This document shows positions 1 to 8,821 of a DNA stretch of 64,000 nucleotides, piece after piece. The stretch comes from Pseudomonas lutea (GTDB taxonomy: Bacteria > Pseudomonadota > Gammaproteobacteria > Pseudomonadales > Pseudomonadaceae). How positions within the stretch are numbered: the first letter of the stretch is position 1; each line of letters opens with the position of its first letter. Below the pieces are notes generated by a model. The model had not been told where the DNA came from. It did not search any database and saw nothing but the letters and a program-made list of their open reading frames with translations. Position numbers and translations under genes: made by a program. Where the stretch lies: positions 186,001 through 250,000 of the forward strand of contig NZ_JRMB01000001.1 of the NCBI RefSeq assembly GCF_000759445.1. The letters are read 5' to 3'.

Positions 1-494
1 ACATTCGCCAGCAGACCCGCAAGGACCTCGCTGGACAAGGAGCTGACATTGAGGTCAGAGCACATCCGGCCGACGCGGTGATTGAGCAGTTATTGAGCGA
101 GCATGGCCGTACAGGCAAAGCCGGCGGTGGCGGGTTTTACGATTACCCCGACGCCGCGCCCAGGCATTTGTGGCCGCCGTTGAAACTTCGTTTCGAAAAG
201 CCCGAGGCGCACATCAGCGGTCAGGACATTCGCGACCGGTTGCTGTTTATTCAGGCCCTGGAGACCGTTCGCTGCCTGGAGGAGGGCGTCGTGCGCTCAA
301 CCGCCGACGCGAACATCGGATCAATGTTGGGTGTCGGTTTTCCTGCATGGAGCGGAGGAGCGTTGCAGTTCATCAATCAATACGGTTTGAAAGCCTTCAT
401 TACCCGCGCCCGCGCCCTGGCCGAGCGTTATGGTGAGCGCTTCCAGCCGCCGGCCCTGCTGCTGGAAAAGGCAGAAGAGGGGGCGCGGTTTTAA
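1..494 (+). CDS. 3-hydroxyacyl-CoA dehydrogenase, C-terminal part (gene begins left of window)
   Basis: The reading frame is open from base 3 to the TAA at 492-494, so the start lies outside the window; an internal GTG at 78 is not the start. About 163 residues are visible. They match the C-terminal helical domain of 3-hydroxyacyl-CoA dehydrogenases of the multifunctional FadB/FadJ type: the segments GRTGKAGGGGFYDY and SMLGVGFPAWSGGALQFI are typical of the second dimerisation repeat. The enzyme would oxidise 3-hydroxyacyl-CoA to 3-ketoacyl-CoA with NAD in fatty-acid beta-oxidation. Whether an enoyl-CoA hydratase domain is fused upstream cannot be seen here. The next gene is 161 bases away, so an operon with it is uncertain. 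Confidence 0.85.
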   Translation, partial: IRQQTRKDLAGQGADIEVRAHPADAVIEQLLSEHGRTGKAGGGGFYDYPDAAPRHLWPPLKLRFEKPEAHISGQDIRDRLLFIQALETVRCLEEGVVRSTADANIGSMLGVGFPAWSGGALQFINQYGLKAFITRARALAERYGERFQPPALLLEKAEEGARF

Positions 495-655
495 TAACCG
501 GCCTGAGATGCGCCCACGGCTGCGTCGCACCTTCAAATGAAGGCGCAACGGCGTGCGGTTGACAGGGCGCGCAACCCAACTGGGCCTTGCCTTGCCCGGG
601 CCTTCAAGGCAGGCTTGGGCCCTGCATTTTTGCCTTTTCCGCTTCAGGGATTTAT

Positions 656-1378
656 ATGTCGTTACGCATCTGCATTCTGGAAACCGACGTCCTTCGCCCG
701 GAACTGGTTGATCAGTACCAGGGTTATGGGCGGATGTTCGAAAGGCTTTTCGCACGTCAGCCGATTCCTGCCGAATTCGTCGTCTACAACGTCATGCAAG
801 GCGACTATCCGCCTGATGAAGAGCAGTTCGACGCCTACCTGATCACCGGGTCCAAGGCTGATTCCTTCGGCACTGACCCATGGATCGAAACCCTGAAAAC
901 CTATTTGCTCGAACGCTACAAACGTGGCGACAAGCTGCTGGGCGTGTGCTTTGGCCATCAGTTGCTGGCGCTGCTGCTGGGTGGCAAGACCGAGCGGGCC
1001 ACGCAAGGCTGGGGTGTGGGCATCCATCACTACAACCTGGCGCCGACCGAGCCCTGGATGACGCCTGCGGTGGATAAGCTCACGCTGCTGATCAGCCATC
1101 AGGATCAGGTCACGGCGCTGCCTGAAGGCGCGACAGTCATCGCTTCCAGCGACTTCTGTCCGCTCGCGGCGTATTACATCGGCGATCAGGTGCTGTGCTT
1201 TCAGGGGCACCCGGAATTCATCCACGACTATTCCCGGACGCTGCTCGACATCCGCCAGGACGCGTTGGGTGAGCAGGTCTATGGCAAAGGTATCGCAAGC
1301 CTGGAGGAAGACCACCACGGCACGGCCGTTGCGGAATGGATGATGAGGTTCGTCGCCAACAAGCGTCCAGCAGTCTGA
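656..1378 (+). CDS. class I glutamine amidotransferase (GMP-synthase-like GATase domain protein)
   Basis: A 240-residue stand-alone glutamine amidotransferase. The nucleophile is Cys98 in GVCFGHQ, and His185 and Glu187 in QGHPEF complete the triad, so it should hydrolyse glutamine and pass ammonia to an unidentified acceptor. The ATG at 656 is chosen because it is preceded by a purine-rich CAGGGA and begins the conserved first strand SLRICILE; an upstream in-frame start at 587 adds residues unlike the family. Relatives are annotated as GMP-synthase-like or gamma-glutamyl hydrolase-like proteins. No synthetase domain is fused or adjacent, so the acceptor is unknown. Confidence 0.85.
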   Translation: MSLRICILETDVLRPELVDQYQGYGRMFERLFARQPIPAEFVVYNVMQGDYPPDEEQFDAYLITGSKADSFGTDPWIETLKTYLLERYKRGDKLLGVCFGHQLLALLLGGKTERATQGWGVGIHHYNLAPTEPWMTPAVDKLTLLISHQDQVTALPEGATVIASSDFCPLAAYYIGDQVLCFQGHPEFIHDYSRTLLDIRQDALGEQVYGKGIASLEEDHHGTAVAEWMMRFVANKRPAV

Positions 1379-1460
1379 TGCGCAACCCGGCGCTCGCGGG
1401 CGCCGGACGTGCCCGGTTTACGCCAGGCGGTAAGCAGCGAGGCGGTTTGCAGCCAGGCTC

Positions 1461-2432
1461 TTATAGCCAACCGGAGCGCTTGAAGCTCGCGAACAAAATC
1501 CCGCATCCGCCCACGATCACGCCCAGCACCACGTAGTAACCGTAATGCCAGGTCAGCTCGGGCATGTTCTGGAAATTCATTCCGTAAATGCCGGCGATCG
1601 CTGTCGGGAACGCCAGTATCGCCGCCCATGCTGCGAATTTGCGTTGGGTAAGGCTTTGCCGGGATGACTCTAGCAGCAGGCTGATCTCAATGGTCTGGCT
1701 GGCAATGTCGCGCAGGTTGGCAAGGTCTTCCATCTGCCGTTTGACATGAATCTCAACGTCACGGAAGTACGGCCGCATGTTCTTGTCGATGAAGGGGAAA
1801 CTCAGCTTTTGCAGTTCTTCACCGATCTCGACCATGGGCGCCACGTAGCGGCGCAGGCGCAGCAGGTCCCGGCGCAGGGCGTGGATGCGATGGATGTAGG
1901 ATTCGTTGAGGTCTTTGCGCAGCACATTGTGCTCCAGCTCTTCGAGCTCGCAGTGGATCGACTCGGTGACCGGCTGGTAGTTCTCGGTGACGAAGTCCAG
2001 CAGCGCGTAGAGCACGAAGTCCTCACCGTGCTCCAGCAGCAACGGCCTCGCCTCACAGCGTTGGCGCACCAGCCCGTAGGATTTGGAGTCGCCGTTGCGT
2101 GAGGTGATGATGTAACCCTTGCCGGCGAAGATATGGGTTTCGATGAAAATCAGCTTGCCGTTTTCGCGGATCGGCGCGTAGGTCACGATAAACAGGGCGT
2201 CGCCGAAGGTCTCCAGCTTGGGTCGGCTGTGGACTTCCAGCGCATCTTCAATGGCCAGTTCGTGCAGGTTGAATTGGCGTTGCAGGGTCGTGAGTTCCTC
2301 CAGGCCGGGGTGCTCCAGGCCGATCCAGACGAAATGCCCCGGCTTGGCTGCCCAGGCTGCGCCTTCATCCAGAGAGATATTGGTGACTTTCTTTCCAGCG
2401 CTGTAGACGGCAGCGGCAACCACTCGACCCAT
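1461..2432 (-). CDS. corA: CorA-family divalent metal ion transporter
   Basis: A 323-residue inner-membrane protein of the CorA family (magnesium, cobalt or zinc). A large N-terminal cytoplasmic domain and long helices are followed by two C-terminal transmembrane segments. The signature YGMNFQNMPEL starts near residue 283 at the end of the first membrane segment, and GYYVVLGVIVGGCGILFAS forms the second. Family members work as pentamers with the GMN loop at the pore mouth. The gene is convergent with the amidotransferase gene and has no visible partner. Substrate preference between Mg and Zn (the ZntB branch) cannot be settled from motifs alone. Confidence 0.88.
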   Translation of the reverse strand: MGRVVAAAVYSAGKKVTNISLDEGAAWAAKPGHFVWIGLEHPGLEELTTLQRQFNLHELAIEDALEVHSRPKLETFGDALFIVTYAPIRENGKLIFIETHIFAGKGYIITSRNGDSKSYGLVRQRCEARPLLLEHGEDFVLYALLDFVTENYQPVTESIHCELEELEHNVLRKDLNESYIHRIHALRRDLLRLRRYVAPMVEIGEELQKLSFPFIDKNMRPYFRDVEIHVKRQMEDLANLRDIASQTIEISLLLESSRQSLTQRKFAAWAAILAFPTAIAGIYGMNFQNMPELTWHYGYYVVLGVIVGGCGILFASFKRSGWL

Positions 2433-2524
2433 GATGATCTGCTTCTTCTTTTAGGAAACTGACGCGCAGCTTAGCGCTCTCCCAGATCAGAGTCGGCGGT
2501 TATCAGCGAGTTCGCAGGTTTTTT

Positions 2525-3277
2525 TCAGCGTCGTTCAGCGTCTGTTTGGTCGGGCAGGGCATCGCCCAGTTGCGTGTCCATGCTGACAATGCAGGCCTGC
2601 ATCTGCGCGTGGCACTGCGCGATGAGCTGGGGGATATCCTCGGCGGACAGGCCAGCGGTCGGGATGGCGGGCAGCGTGCGAATAATCACTTCGCCGCTGC
2701 GCCAGCGCTGTAAGTTCATGCTGCGCACATAGGTGCTGACGCATACCGGCACGATGGGCACGCCGGCCTCGATCGCCATCTGAAAGGCGCCGCGTTTGAA
2801 AGCGAGCAATCCATGGCCTTTGTTGCGGGTGCCTTCGGGGAAGACCCAGATAGAGGTGTCTTTATGCTGCAGGGTTTCGGTTGTCTGAAGAATGGAGCGA
2901 CGCGCCCGCAACGGGTTGCCGCGATCGATCAGCACATTGCCCGCCAGCCAGAACAACTGGCCGAACAGCGGCACCCACTTGAGGCTCTTCTTGCCGATGC
3001 AGACCGTGCGGGGCGGCACGATGTTGCCGAGCACAAACAGGTCGTAGTTGGATTGATGATTGCAGACGATGACGCAAGGCCGCGCCCGTGCGAACTGCGG
3101 GCTGAGCTGCGCGTCAAGGCGCAGGCCGAGAATGCGCATGGCGGGGCGCGCGTACAGGCGGGCACACAGGCGGCTATTGTCCGGGTTGAAAGGTCGACAC
3201 AAGCCGAGCAGCAGCCCGAGCACGCCCGCAGCGATAAAGTGCAGACCCATCAGCAACATACGCAGAACAAACAGCAT
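2525..3277 (-). CDS. plsC: 1-acyl-sn-glycerol-3-phosphate acyltransferase (PlsC family)
   Basis: A 250-residue acyltransferase that acylates lysophosphatidic acid to phosphatidic acid at the inner membrane. The HX4D catalytic motif is His74-Gln-Ser-Asn-Tyr-Asp79, and the FPEGTR substrate-binding motif starts at Phe146. One or two N-terminal hydrophobic segments (residues 1-27) anchor it. The start at 3277 (MLFVLRMLL) was preferred over an upstream start at 3346, whose extra 23 residues are cysteine-rich and unlike the family. Pseudomonads usually carry more than one PlsC paralogue, so it may not be the essential housekeeping copy. Confidence 0.87.
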   Translation of the reverse strand: MLFVLRMLLMGLHFIAAGVLGLLLGLCRPFNPDNSRLCARLYARPAMRILGLRLDAQLSPQFARARPCVIVCNHQSNYDLFVLGNIVPPRTVCIGKKSLKWVPLFGQLFWLAGNVLIDRGNPLRARRSILQTTETLQHKDTSIWVFPEGTRNKGHGLLAFKRGAFQMAIEAGVPIVPVCVSTYVRSMNLQRWRSGEVIIRTLPAIPTAGLSAEDIPQLIAQCHAQMQACIVSMDTQLGDALPDQTDAERR

Positions 3278-3425
3278 GCAAAACCCACCCGGCAGGCGAA
3301 AAGCCGCGCAGTGTACGGGTGTGCACTGAAGTCGGCAATCGAACATGGCCCGGGCGGGGCAGAGGAATTTAACGGGATATTTCAGGACAACGCGCTGCGA
3401 GGTTCCAGCGCGATGCCGTGCCGGG

Positions 3426-4115
3426 TCAAAGGGGGATCTGGCGATCCAGTTCTATGGCGCGGTCGAGGGTTTCAAGCAGTTCCTTGCGCACTTTGAGCTT
3501 GGTCTGCTTGTGCGCGCGCATGTTGATCTTCTTCAGTTGCAGCGCCACGGTGCGCGCTGCTTCGGTGAGTTCGTCAGGCGCGACCACCTTGTCCAGGAAG
3601 CCGGCTTGCAGCGCACCTTTGGGGTCGAACATTTCGCCGCAAATCACCGAGCGGCCGAACGCACTTTTGCGCAGGCGGTCACGGGCCAGTTCGATACCGG
3701 CGTGGTGCATGGTCATGCCGATCTGCACTTCGTTGAGGCCGATACTGAACGGGCCGTCAACGCCGATTCGGTAGTCCGCAGACAACAGCAGAAATGCGCC
3801 TTTGGCCACCGCATGACCGCCACACGCGACGACGATAGGGAAGGGGAAAGACAGCATGCGCCGCGCGAGCGTAGAGCCCTCGGCCACCAGGCCCATCGCC
3901 GCTTCGGCGGATGAGGTCATGATTTTTAGATCGTAGCCGCCCGAGAGGATCCCCGGCTGGCCGGTGATGATGACCACGGCGCGGTCTTGCTCGGCGCGGT
4001 CAAGGGCGGCGTTGAACGCAGCGACCACATCATTGCTGATGGCGTTGACCTTGCCGTTGGCCAAGGTCAGCGTCGCAACGCCGTCGTCCAGCTGATAGGC
4101 GACCAAGTCACTCAT
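3426..4115 (-). CDS. crotonase / enoyl-CoA hydratase family protein
   Basis: A 229-residue crotonase-fold protein acting on CoA thioesters. The oxyanion-hole region is ILSGGYDLK and the second is CGGHAVAKGAFLL. The acidic residue in LNEVQIG corresponds to the second catalytic glutamate of hydratases, but the first glutamate (in the GGGxEL-type segment) is not present, since the segment reads GAFLLL. This suggests an isomerase, hydrolase or other crotonase reaction rather than classic hydration. The ATG at 4115 follows AAGGA at a good distance; a longer frame to 4184 is unlikely. It sits alone between plsC and a small hypothetical gene. Confidence 0.8.
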   Translation of the reverse strand: MSDLVAYQLDDGVATLTLANGKVNAISNDVVAAFNAALDRAEQDRAVVIITGQPGILSGGYDLKIMTSSAEAAMGLVAEGSTLARRMLSFPFPIVVACGGHAVAKGAFLLLSADYRIGVDGPFSIGLNEVQIGMTMHHAGIELARDRLRKSAFGRSVICGEMFDPKGALQAGFLDKVVAPDELTEAARTVALQLKKINMRAHKQTKLKVRKELLETLDRAIELDRQIPL

Positions 4116-4248
4116 GGAGCACGTCCTTTGTTGTTTTGAAGTGGCGCAGACGTTACTCACCCGGCGGTGCGAGGTAAAGCACAAAGGATGACCGGGGAGT
4201 CAGAGGGTGCGGGTCACCCAGCCTGGCGACCCGAGGGAGAGGGAGGGG

Positions 4249-4542
4249 CTAAACTTCGACTTCGTTGAGCTCGCAGTATTCTTCCCAGTCCATGTCCAGC
4301 GCTTCGGCGGCTTCCTTGTGTGCGGCCAGACGCAGCTCCTTGAGCTGCTCCGGGGTTTCGGCGATGAACGTCAATGCCAGTTCCCAGGTCGGGATGCCCA
4401 GGCTTTCCGCTTCATCCTCAAAGGCCCAGAGCGTTTGCTGTTGCTGCTCTTTGGGGCTCAAGTCCTGGATTTCAGCCTGCAACATCGGATTGGTCACGAT
4501 GTACTTCGCCAAGGCAGCTTCGGTCCAGTCGTTTGCGTTCAT
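4249..4542 (-). CDS. small conserved hypothetical protein (DUF6388-like)
   Basis: A 97-residue acidic, mostly helical cytoplasmic protein without signal peptide or membrane segment. Sequence features such as NPMLQAEIQDLSPKEQQQQ and the acidic tail DMDWEEYCELNEVEV resemble small pseudomonad proteins filed under DUF6388; that assignment is from memory. No catalytic motif is visible. It is transcribed towards the crotonase gene, 134 bases away, so the two may share a transcript. Confidence 0.7.
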   Translation of the reverse strand: MNANDWTEAALAKYIVTNPMLQAEIQDLSPKEQQQQTLWAFEDEAESLGIPTWELALTFIAETPEQLKELRLAAHKEAAEALDMDWEEYCELNEVEV

Positions 4543-4683
4543 GCGGGGGTGATCTCCTGTGGGTCGAGCTGACGTATTGCAGTGAATGGAAATTGAGGTG
4601 AGCCCGGATTGTGCGGGATGTCATTCGCCCGCGCCAGTCACCGATGGCCCGTCGGTCGGGGTGGCATGGATCACACGGCGCTC

Positions 4684-4711
4684 GATGAAAAGCGCCTGCT
4701 TCAAAGCAGGC
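4684..4711 (-). terminator. intrinsic terminator of the permease gene
   Basis: An inverted repeat GCCTGCTT/AAGCAGGC spans 4694-4711. On the minus strand it is followed by GCTTTT. It lies 23 bases beyond the stop of the permease gene that ends at 4735, as expected for a Rho-independent terminator. Confidence 0.65.
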
Positions 4712-4734
4712 CCCTGTTCAAGAGCGTCGGAAAA

Positions 4735-6237
4735 TCAGTCGATCGCCATGGGTTTCTTCACATTGCGGTGCGCATTGTCGCCCAACAGCGGATGCGGCCC
4801 GTGCGCGCCATATACGCCAACCGGTTCCGGGAACGTGCGCAGCAGCGTGATGTAGAGCAGTGCTGCAAGGCCCAGGGTAATCGGCAGGCTGATGTCGATA
4901 CCTCCGGCCAGGTTACCCAGCGGACCGACGAACTGCCCCGGCAAGTTGACGAAGCACAGACCCACCGCCGCGCTGGGGATCCACGCACCCAGGCCGCGCC
5001 AGTTCCAGCCGTGCTCGAACCAGTAATGACCGCCGCTTTGCCCCCGAGTGAACACCTGCAAGTCCGCCGGGTGATAAAAGCCACGCCGAACGATGAGGCC
5101 CAGCACCATGATGATGATCCACGGCGAGGTGCAGGTCACGATCAACACCGCGAAGGTCGACACGCTCTGCACCAGATTGAAGGCGAACCGACCGATGAAG
5201 ATAAAGGCAATCGCGGCGATGCCAATCAGGATCGTGGCCTGGGCACGACTGAGCAGGCGCGGAAACATGCTCGACATGTCCAGGCCTGTGCCATAGAGCG
5301 ATGTTGTCCCGGTGGACATACCGCCGATGATCGCGATCAGGCACACCGGCAGGAAGAACCAGCCGGGCGACACGGCGAGCAGTCCGCCGACATAGTTGTT
5401 GTCTGCAATGTATTGCGGCGCCTGGGTGGCGACGATGGTGGCCGTGCACAGCCCGAACAGGAATGGAATCAGCGTGCACAGCTGCGCCAGAAACACCGAC
5501 GCCATAATGCGTTTCTTCGACGTCTGCCGCGGGATATAGCGCGACCAGTCGCCGAGAAACGCGCCGAAGGACACCGGGTTGCTCATGGCCAGCAACGCAG
5601 CGCCGATGAACGCTGCCCAGAAGCCTTCGCTGCCGTTATTCAGCGTGCCGGCGAAGCCTGCGTCAAAGCTGCCGCTGAAGGCGAATATCCCTAGGAGGAA
5701 CAAGAGGCTTGAGGCGAACACGGCGATCTTGTTGACCCACAGCATGAAGCGAAAACCGTAGATGCACACCACCAGTACCAGCACCGCGAAAACGCCATAC
5801 GCCAGGCCCAGGGTCAGGTCATTCTCCGGCAGACCGGTCATGCGCTTCGCTCCGCCGATCAGGGCATCCCCGGAACTCCACACCGACAGAGAGAAGAACG
5901 CAACCGCCGTGAGCAGTGACAGGAACGAGCCAACGATGCGACCGTGAACGCCGAAGTGGGCACCGGACGAAACGGCGTTGTTGGTGCCGTTGAGGGCGCC
6001 GAACAGGCCCATCGGCGCAAGGATGATCGACCCGAGCACGACGCCCAGCAGAATCGCCCAGACGCCCGCCTGAAACGACAGGCCGAACAACACCGGGAAA
6101 CTGCCCAGCACGGCAGTGGCGAAAGTGTTGGCCCCGCCGAACGTCAGACGGAAGAGGTCAAGTGGCGAGGCATCGCGCTCGGCATCGGGGATTTGCTCGA
6201 CGCCGAAACTTTCAATTCGGTTGGCGGGGTGGGTCAT
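4735..6237 (-). CDS. purine-cytosine permease family transporter (NCS1)
   Basis: A 500-residue inner-membrane transporter with about 12 hydrophobic segments, of the nucleobase:cation symporter-1 family (CodB-like). The N-terminal region LTFGGANTFATAVLGSFPVLFGLSF matches the first membrane helix of these permeases, and LAMSNPVSFGAFLGDWSRYIP is also characteristic. It should import a purine, cytosine or hydantoin-like base with protons or sodium. No deaminase or other nucleobase catabolic gene adjoins, so the substrate is open. An NTF2-like gene lies 180 bases upstream in the same direction, and a 17-bp palindrome lies between them. Confidence 0.85.
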   Translation of the reverse strand: MTHPANRIESFGVEQIPDAERDASPLDLFRLTFGGANTFATAVLGSFPVLFGLSFQAGVWAILLGVVLGSIILAPMGLFGALNGTNNAVSSGAHFGVHGRIVGSFLSLLTAVAFFSLSVWSSGDALIGGAKRMTGLPENDLTLGLAYGVFAVLVLVVCIYGFRFMLWVNKIAVFASSLLFLLGIFAFSGSFDAGFAGTLNNGSEGFWAAFIGAALLAMSNPVSFGAFLGDWSRYIPRQTSKKRIMASVFLAQLCTLIPFLFGLCTATIVATQAPQYIADNNYVGGLLAVSPGWFFLPVCLIAIIGGMSTGTTSLYGTGLDMSSMFPRLLSRAQATILIGIAAIAFIFIGRFAFNLVQSVSTFAVLIVTCTSPWIIIMVLGLIVRRGFYHPADLQVFTRGQSGGHYWFEHGWNWRGLGAWIPSAAVGLCFVNLPGQFVGPLGNLAGGIDISLPITLGLAALLYITLLRTFPEPVGVYGAHGPHPLLGDNAHRNVKKPMAID

Positions 6238-6299
6238 GGGAGGTTCCTGCGCGCTGTCGTGTTGTTATAAGGCCGGCGGCGAGCGCTGGCCCGTTCTCT

Positions 6300-6316
6300 C
6301 GATCGTTTAACGATCG
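6300..6316. promoter_or_regulatory. 17-bp palindrome upstream of the permease gene, possible operator
   Basis: CGATCGTT-T-AACGATCG is a perfect inverted repeat of two 8-base arms around one base. It is 63 bases upstream of the permease start codon, a normal place for an operator. Size and symmetry suit a dimeric TetR- or GntR-type regulator, but no regulator gene adjoins. Confidence 0.45.
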
Positions 6317-6417
6317 TGGCATTGGCAGTGGTCGCCATCGCGACCATCAATCATTGAAAGTGCTGCGTAGTGAGTGCGACGGCCTCTGCGGGCCATTCGC
6401 CGGAATGGAGTAACGGG

Positions 6418-6816
6418 CTAGCCCGACTGTACGGAGAGATGCTCGTGACAGGCCAGCCAGCGATCACCGTACTGCCTGAAGACGATGGTTTCGCGCTCGC
6501 TCGAATGAGTGTCTTCATGGCCGAAGCGCACGTGCGTGTCGACGTCGTGCATGAAAATCGCCAGCTCGCCCTGAAGGCTGATGTGCGCGTTGCGTGACGC
6601 GCAACTCAGTACGGCAAAACCGTCGGCTTGCCAGCCAGCCCACACCTCCCGATAGGCGGCGCGCGACAACAGAGGGGCCGGCAGCGTGTGAAAAAGGAAG
6701 GTGGCGTCTTCAGTGAATGCGTCGAAATAGGCATCCGTATCGTTGCTGGCAAACGCCTCAATCAGCGTGCGTGCCGCGCGTGAAACTGCGTCGTGGCGGG
6801 GGTCGTCGGAAGTCAT
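6418..6816 (-). CDS. NTF2-like (SnoaL / DUF4440 type) protein
   Basis: A 132-residue protein with the alpha+beta cone fold of the NTF2/SnoaL superfamily: an N-terminal helix pair (AARTLIEAFASNDTDAYFDAF) is followed by FTEDATFLFHTLP and then beta strands ending in GDRWLACHEHLS. Such proteins are small hydrolases, isomerases or ligand binders. It precedes the nucleobase permease in the same orientation and could act on the imported compound, but this rests only on position. The start at 6816 is preceded by GAGACGG. Confidence 0.75.
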   Translation of the reverse strand: MTSDDPRHDAVSRAARTLIEAFASNDTDAYFDAFTEDATFLFHTLPAPLLSRAAYREVWAGWQADGFAVLSCASRNAHISLQGELAIFMHDVDTHVRFGHEDTHSSERETIVFRQYGDRWLACHEHLSVQSG

Positions 6817-6944
6817 GGCCGTCTCGTTTTTGTGATTCTGGCGATGGGGCCTGACTTTAAGCAGCTCGCCCTGGGCATCACATCCGCAGCCGTAAAAACT
6901 TAGTTCAGAAAATTGACAAGTATTTGAAGCGGCAAGCGCTTAGC

Positions 6945-6979
6945 CGCAAGCCGCAAGCCGCAAGCCACGAGCCACGAGC
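6945..6979. repeat. five tandem 7-bp repeats (CGCAAGC / CACGAGC)
   Basis: Three copies of CGCAAGC are followed by two copies of CACGAGC in an otherwise empty spacer between the NTF2-like gene and the next gene. Short repeats of this kind are frequent between genes in pseudomonads. Confidence 0.7.
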
Positions 6980-7007
6980 GTTGATTGTGGGAGAGGGGGC
7001 AGAGGGG

Positions 7008-7451
7008 TCAGTTACCTGCGGATTTGATCAGGCCATTTTTCGTGGGCTGTCGCACGCGACCACCGGAGGGATCGAAGCAGGCGCTGTCGTAGCGGGGCGC
7101 GATGCAGGTTGAGGGGGCGGCCGGGGGAGGCGGGCGGATGCTCTGAAGGCGATCGGCAATTTCCCGTTCGTTGGTGATCACCAACTTGCGGCGTCGGCTG
7201 ATCTGCAGGATCTCGGTGGCGTTCTTGTTCAGGCGGTACGGAAAGTCAGATTCTTCCCATTCGCTGGAGATGCGCGCCGGTCCCGGTCGTTGCAGGGTGG
7301 ATTCACCGACGTACGTTGGGCATGGGCTGAACGCAAAACGGGTCGTGCCGTCGGCTGCGACACACTTGAAGACTTCGCCGTTGGCAGCATTCGCGGTGAG
7401 CAGAACGGACAACGCCAGTCCAGCGTTGAAGAGCGTAGAGAATTGAATCAT
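7008..7451 (-). CDS. small secreted protein (DUF4124-like N-terminus)
   Basis: A 147-residue protein with a signal peptide (LFNAGLALSVLLTANAANGE, cleavage near residue 25). The mature start EVFKCVAADGTTRFAFSPCP resembles the DUF4124 domain found at the N-terminus of many periplasmic proteins in gammaproteobacteria. The rest is basic, with a proline stretch (PPPPAAP) and two further cysteines (TCIAP, SACFDP) that could form a disulfide. The start at 7451 follows GGAGGT. Function unknown. Confidence 0.72.
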   Translation of the reverse strand: MIQFSTLFNAGLALSVLLTANAANGEVFKCVAADGTTRFAFSPCPTYVGESTLQRPGPARISSEWEESDFPYRLNKNATEILQISRRRKLVITNEREIADRLQSIRPPPPAAPSTCIAPRYDSACFDPSGGRVRQPTKNGLIKSAGN

Positions 7452-7518
7452 CGAGACCTCCGTGGATGGCGCAAGGCTACCATCCCGGAGGCGTAATGTC
7501 AGGATTTGGGAATTAGGG

Positions 7519-8013
7519 TCAGTGCGTCTCGTGTGCCGCTCGTTGCACCTTGGCCAGTGCCAACGCTGCGAACATGTCGGCGTCGCCTTGCAGCACTTTC
7601 AGGTGATCTTCCACGTGGTCGGTGCTGGAGCGGGGCTCCTCGGAATCCACCAGTCGGGTGACTTCGCACAAGGCATTAGCCGTAATCCACAGACTCTGAC
7701 GCAGTTGGCTGATGATTTTCACCATGCTTTCCGAACTGTCCAGGTCTTCGTCGCTGTCCAGGCTCTGGCTGTCCTGCGCTGCCGGGAACACCGGAATCTC
7801 TTTGCGGGCCGTCGCTTCCACGCCGGTGACAACACGGGTGATGTCGACCCCGGCCGCGGCGATTCGGAACAGATAATCCGCCCTGGGCAAACGCTGCCCG
7901 CTTTCATAATGCCCCTGGGCATTGGCCTCGACGCCACCGATGGCGCCCAGCGCGCTTTGGGTCAGCTTCAGCCGTTTTCTCTCTTGTCTCAAACGCTTAC
8001 CGATACCATTCAT
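7519..8013 (-). CDS. XRE-family transcriptional regulator (Cro/CI-type HTH)
   Basis: A 164-residue DNA-binding protein. Residues about 3-55 form a helix-turn-helix: GIGKRLRQERKRLKLTQSAL, then GHYESGQRLPRADYLFRIAAAGVDITRVVTG, the standard XRE layout of plasmid- and phage-type repressors. The C-terminal part is an unassigned helical region. The start at 8013 (MNGIGKRL) has a strong AGGAGAAGG in front; a start at 8037 would only add a basic tail. It probably controls its own promoter. The divergent spacer contains a short palindrome at 8136-8148. Confidence 0.85.
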   Translation of the reverse strand: MNGIGKRLRQERKRLKLTQSALGAIGGVEANAQGHYESGQRLPRADYLFRIAAAGVDITRVVTGVEATARKEIPVFPAAQDSQSLDSDEDLDSSESMVKIISQLRQSLWITANALCEVTRLVDSEEPRSSTDHVEDHLKVLQGDADMFAALALAKVQRAAHETH

Positions 8014-8578
8014 CAACCTTCTCCTGCGAATTCGCACCCTGCTCGTTGTGAAAGCGGGTGCGCAATGGGGGCCGGAACACGGGCTGTTTTCTCGTATGCA
8101 AAGCGAGCCACATGTGGGTGTTGGAACAATTCAAGCTCATACGATGAGTAGACAGTAACTGCTCATGCACTCAAATGGCGATTTTTCCGACGCTTTGCGT
8201 GGAAAAATTCAACATCACGGGTGGCTTTGGCCGTTTAGAGCGTCAGACCTGGCACTCGTCAGGGCTGGGAAGCGCGCAAGGCGTCAAAATGCTGAGCCTG
8301 CGCATTCCGTCAGCGGCCCTGCATGGAGAATGCACAGGGGTGCAGCACCTCCGCTTGCGGGTGTCGGGTGAGGAAGTGCCAAGGCATCATCAGAGGGAGC
8401 CCAAGCTCACATTGTTCCGAGGTGCTGGCTCGAAGTCCGGCAGCATGTTGAAACGCGGATATATCTGCATGCCGTTAATCAGTGCCGCTTTAAACAACTT
8501 GTGTACTACTTGTTTATTGCAGCTTTCGTAATCAACTAAATTTCTGTCAATGTTCCTCACCTTTTTCCGAAAGTGGCG
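8014..8578. other. 565-base spacer without a convincing gene; small palindrome CTCAT-ACG-ATGAG
   Basis: Between the XRE regulator and the next gene, GC falls towards the right (from about 8480). The palindrome at 8136-8148 is a candidate self-operator for the XRE protein. Short open frames here (for example 8175-8531) lack codon bias, ribosome sites and recognisable sequence. Promoters for both flanks probably lie here, but none can be assigned firmly. Confidence 0.5.
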
Positions 8579-8821
8579 ATGGCGACTTCACGTATTTTGA
8601 TATGTGTGTTTTATTCGGTTCAGGTTATGAGTGCGAGCTTTGAGCCTGGAGCAGAGACATTCTGGGTGGATAACCGATTGAACAGCCACACTAGCGCAAA
8701 CACCCAAAGCGCGGATAAAGACTGGGGAGCCTGGTATTGGAGACCACCTTTCGGGGACGATCCCAAGGATCAATACTGGATCATGCAGGGTATAGAATAT
8801 GCAAAATCAAAAGGCTATTAA
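8579..8821 (+). CDS. small hypothetical protein, first gene of an overlapping pair
   Basis: About 80 residues from the ATG at 8579; a GTG at 8573 and an ATG at 8627 are alternatives, and none has a strong ribosome site. From 8579 a short hydrophobic stretch (ILICVFYSVQVM) could be a weak signal or membrane segment. The C-terminal half is rich in Trp, Tyr and Asp (DKDWGAWYWRPPFGDDPKDQYW). Its last 23 bases overlap the start of the next gene, which suggests translational coupling. GC content is lower than in neighbouring genes, consistent with acquired DNA. No family recognised. Confidence 0.5.
   Translation: MATSRILICVFYSVQVMSASFEPGAETFWVDNRLNSHTSANTQSADKDWGAWYWRPPFGDDPKDQYWIMQGIEYAKSKGY

Noticed and set aside
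4609..5694. 361-residue frame opposite the permease gene
   Set aside because: The composition is that of antisense code (Gln, His and Arg rich), without any motif, and the opposite strand encodes a well-recognised NCS1 permease.
8175..8531. 118-residue frame upstream of the small gene pair
   Set aside because: No ribosome site, no similarity and no consistent codon bias; treated as spacer.
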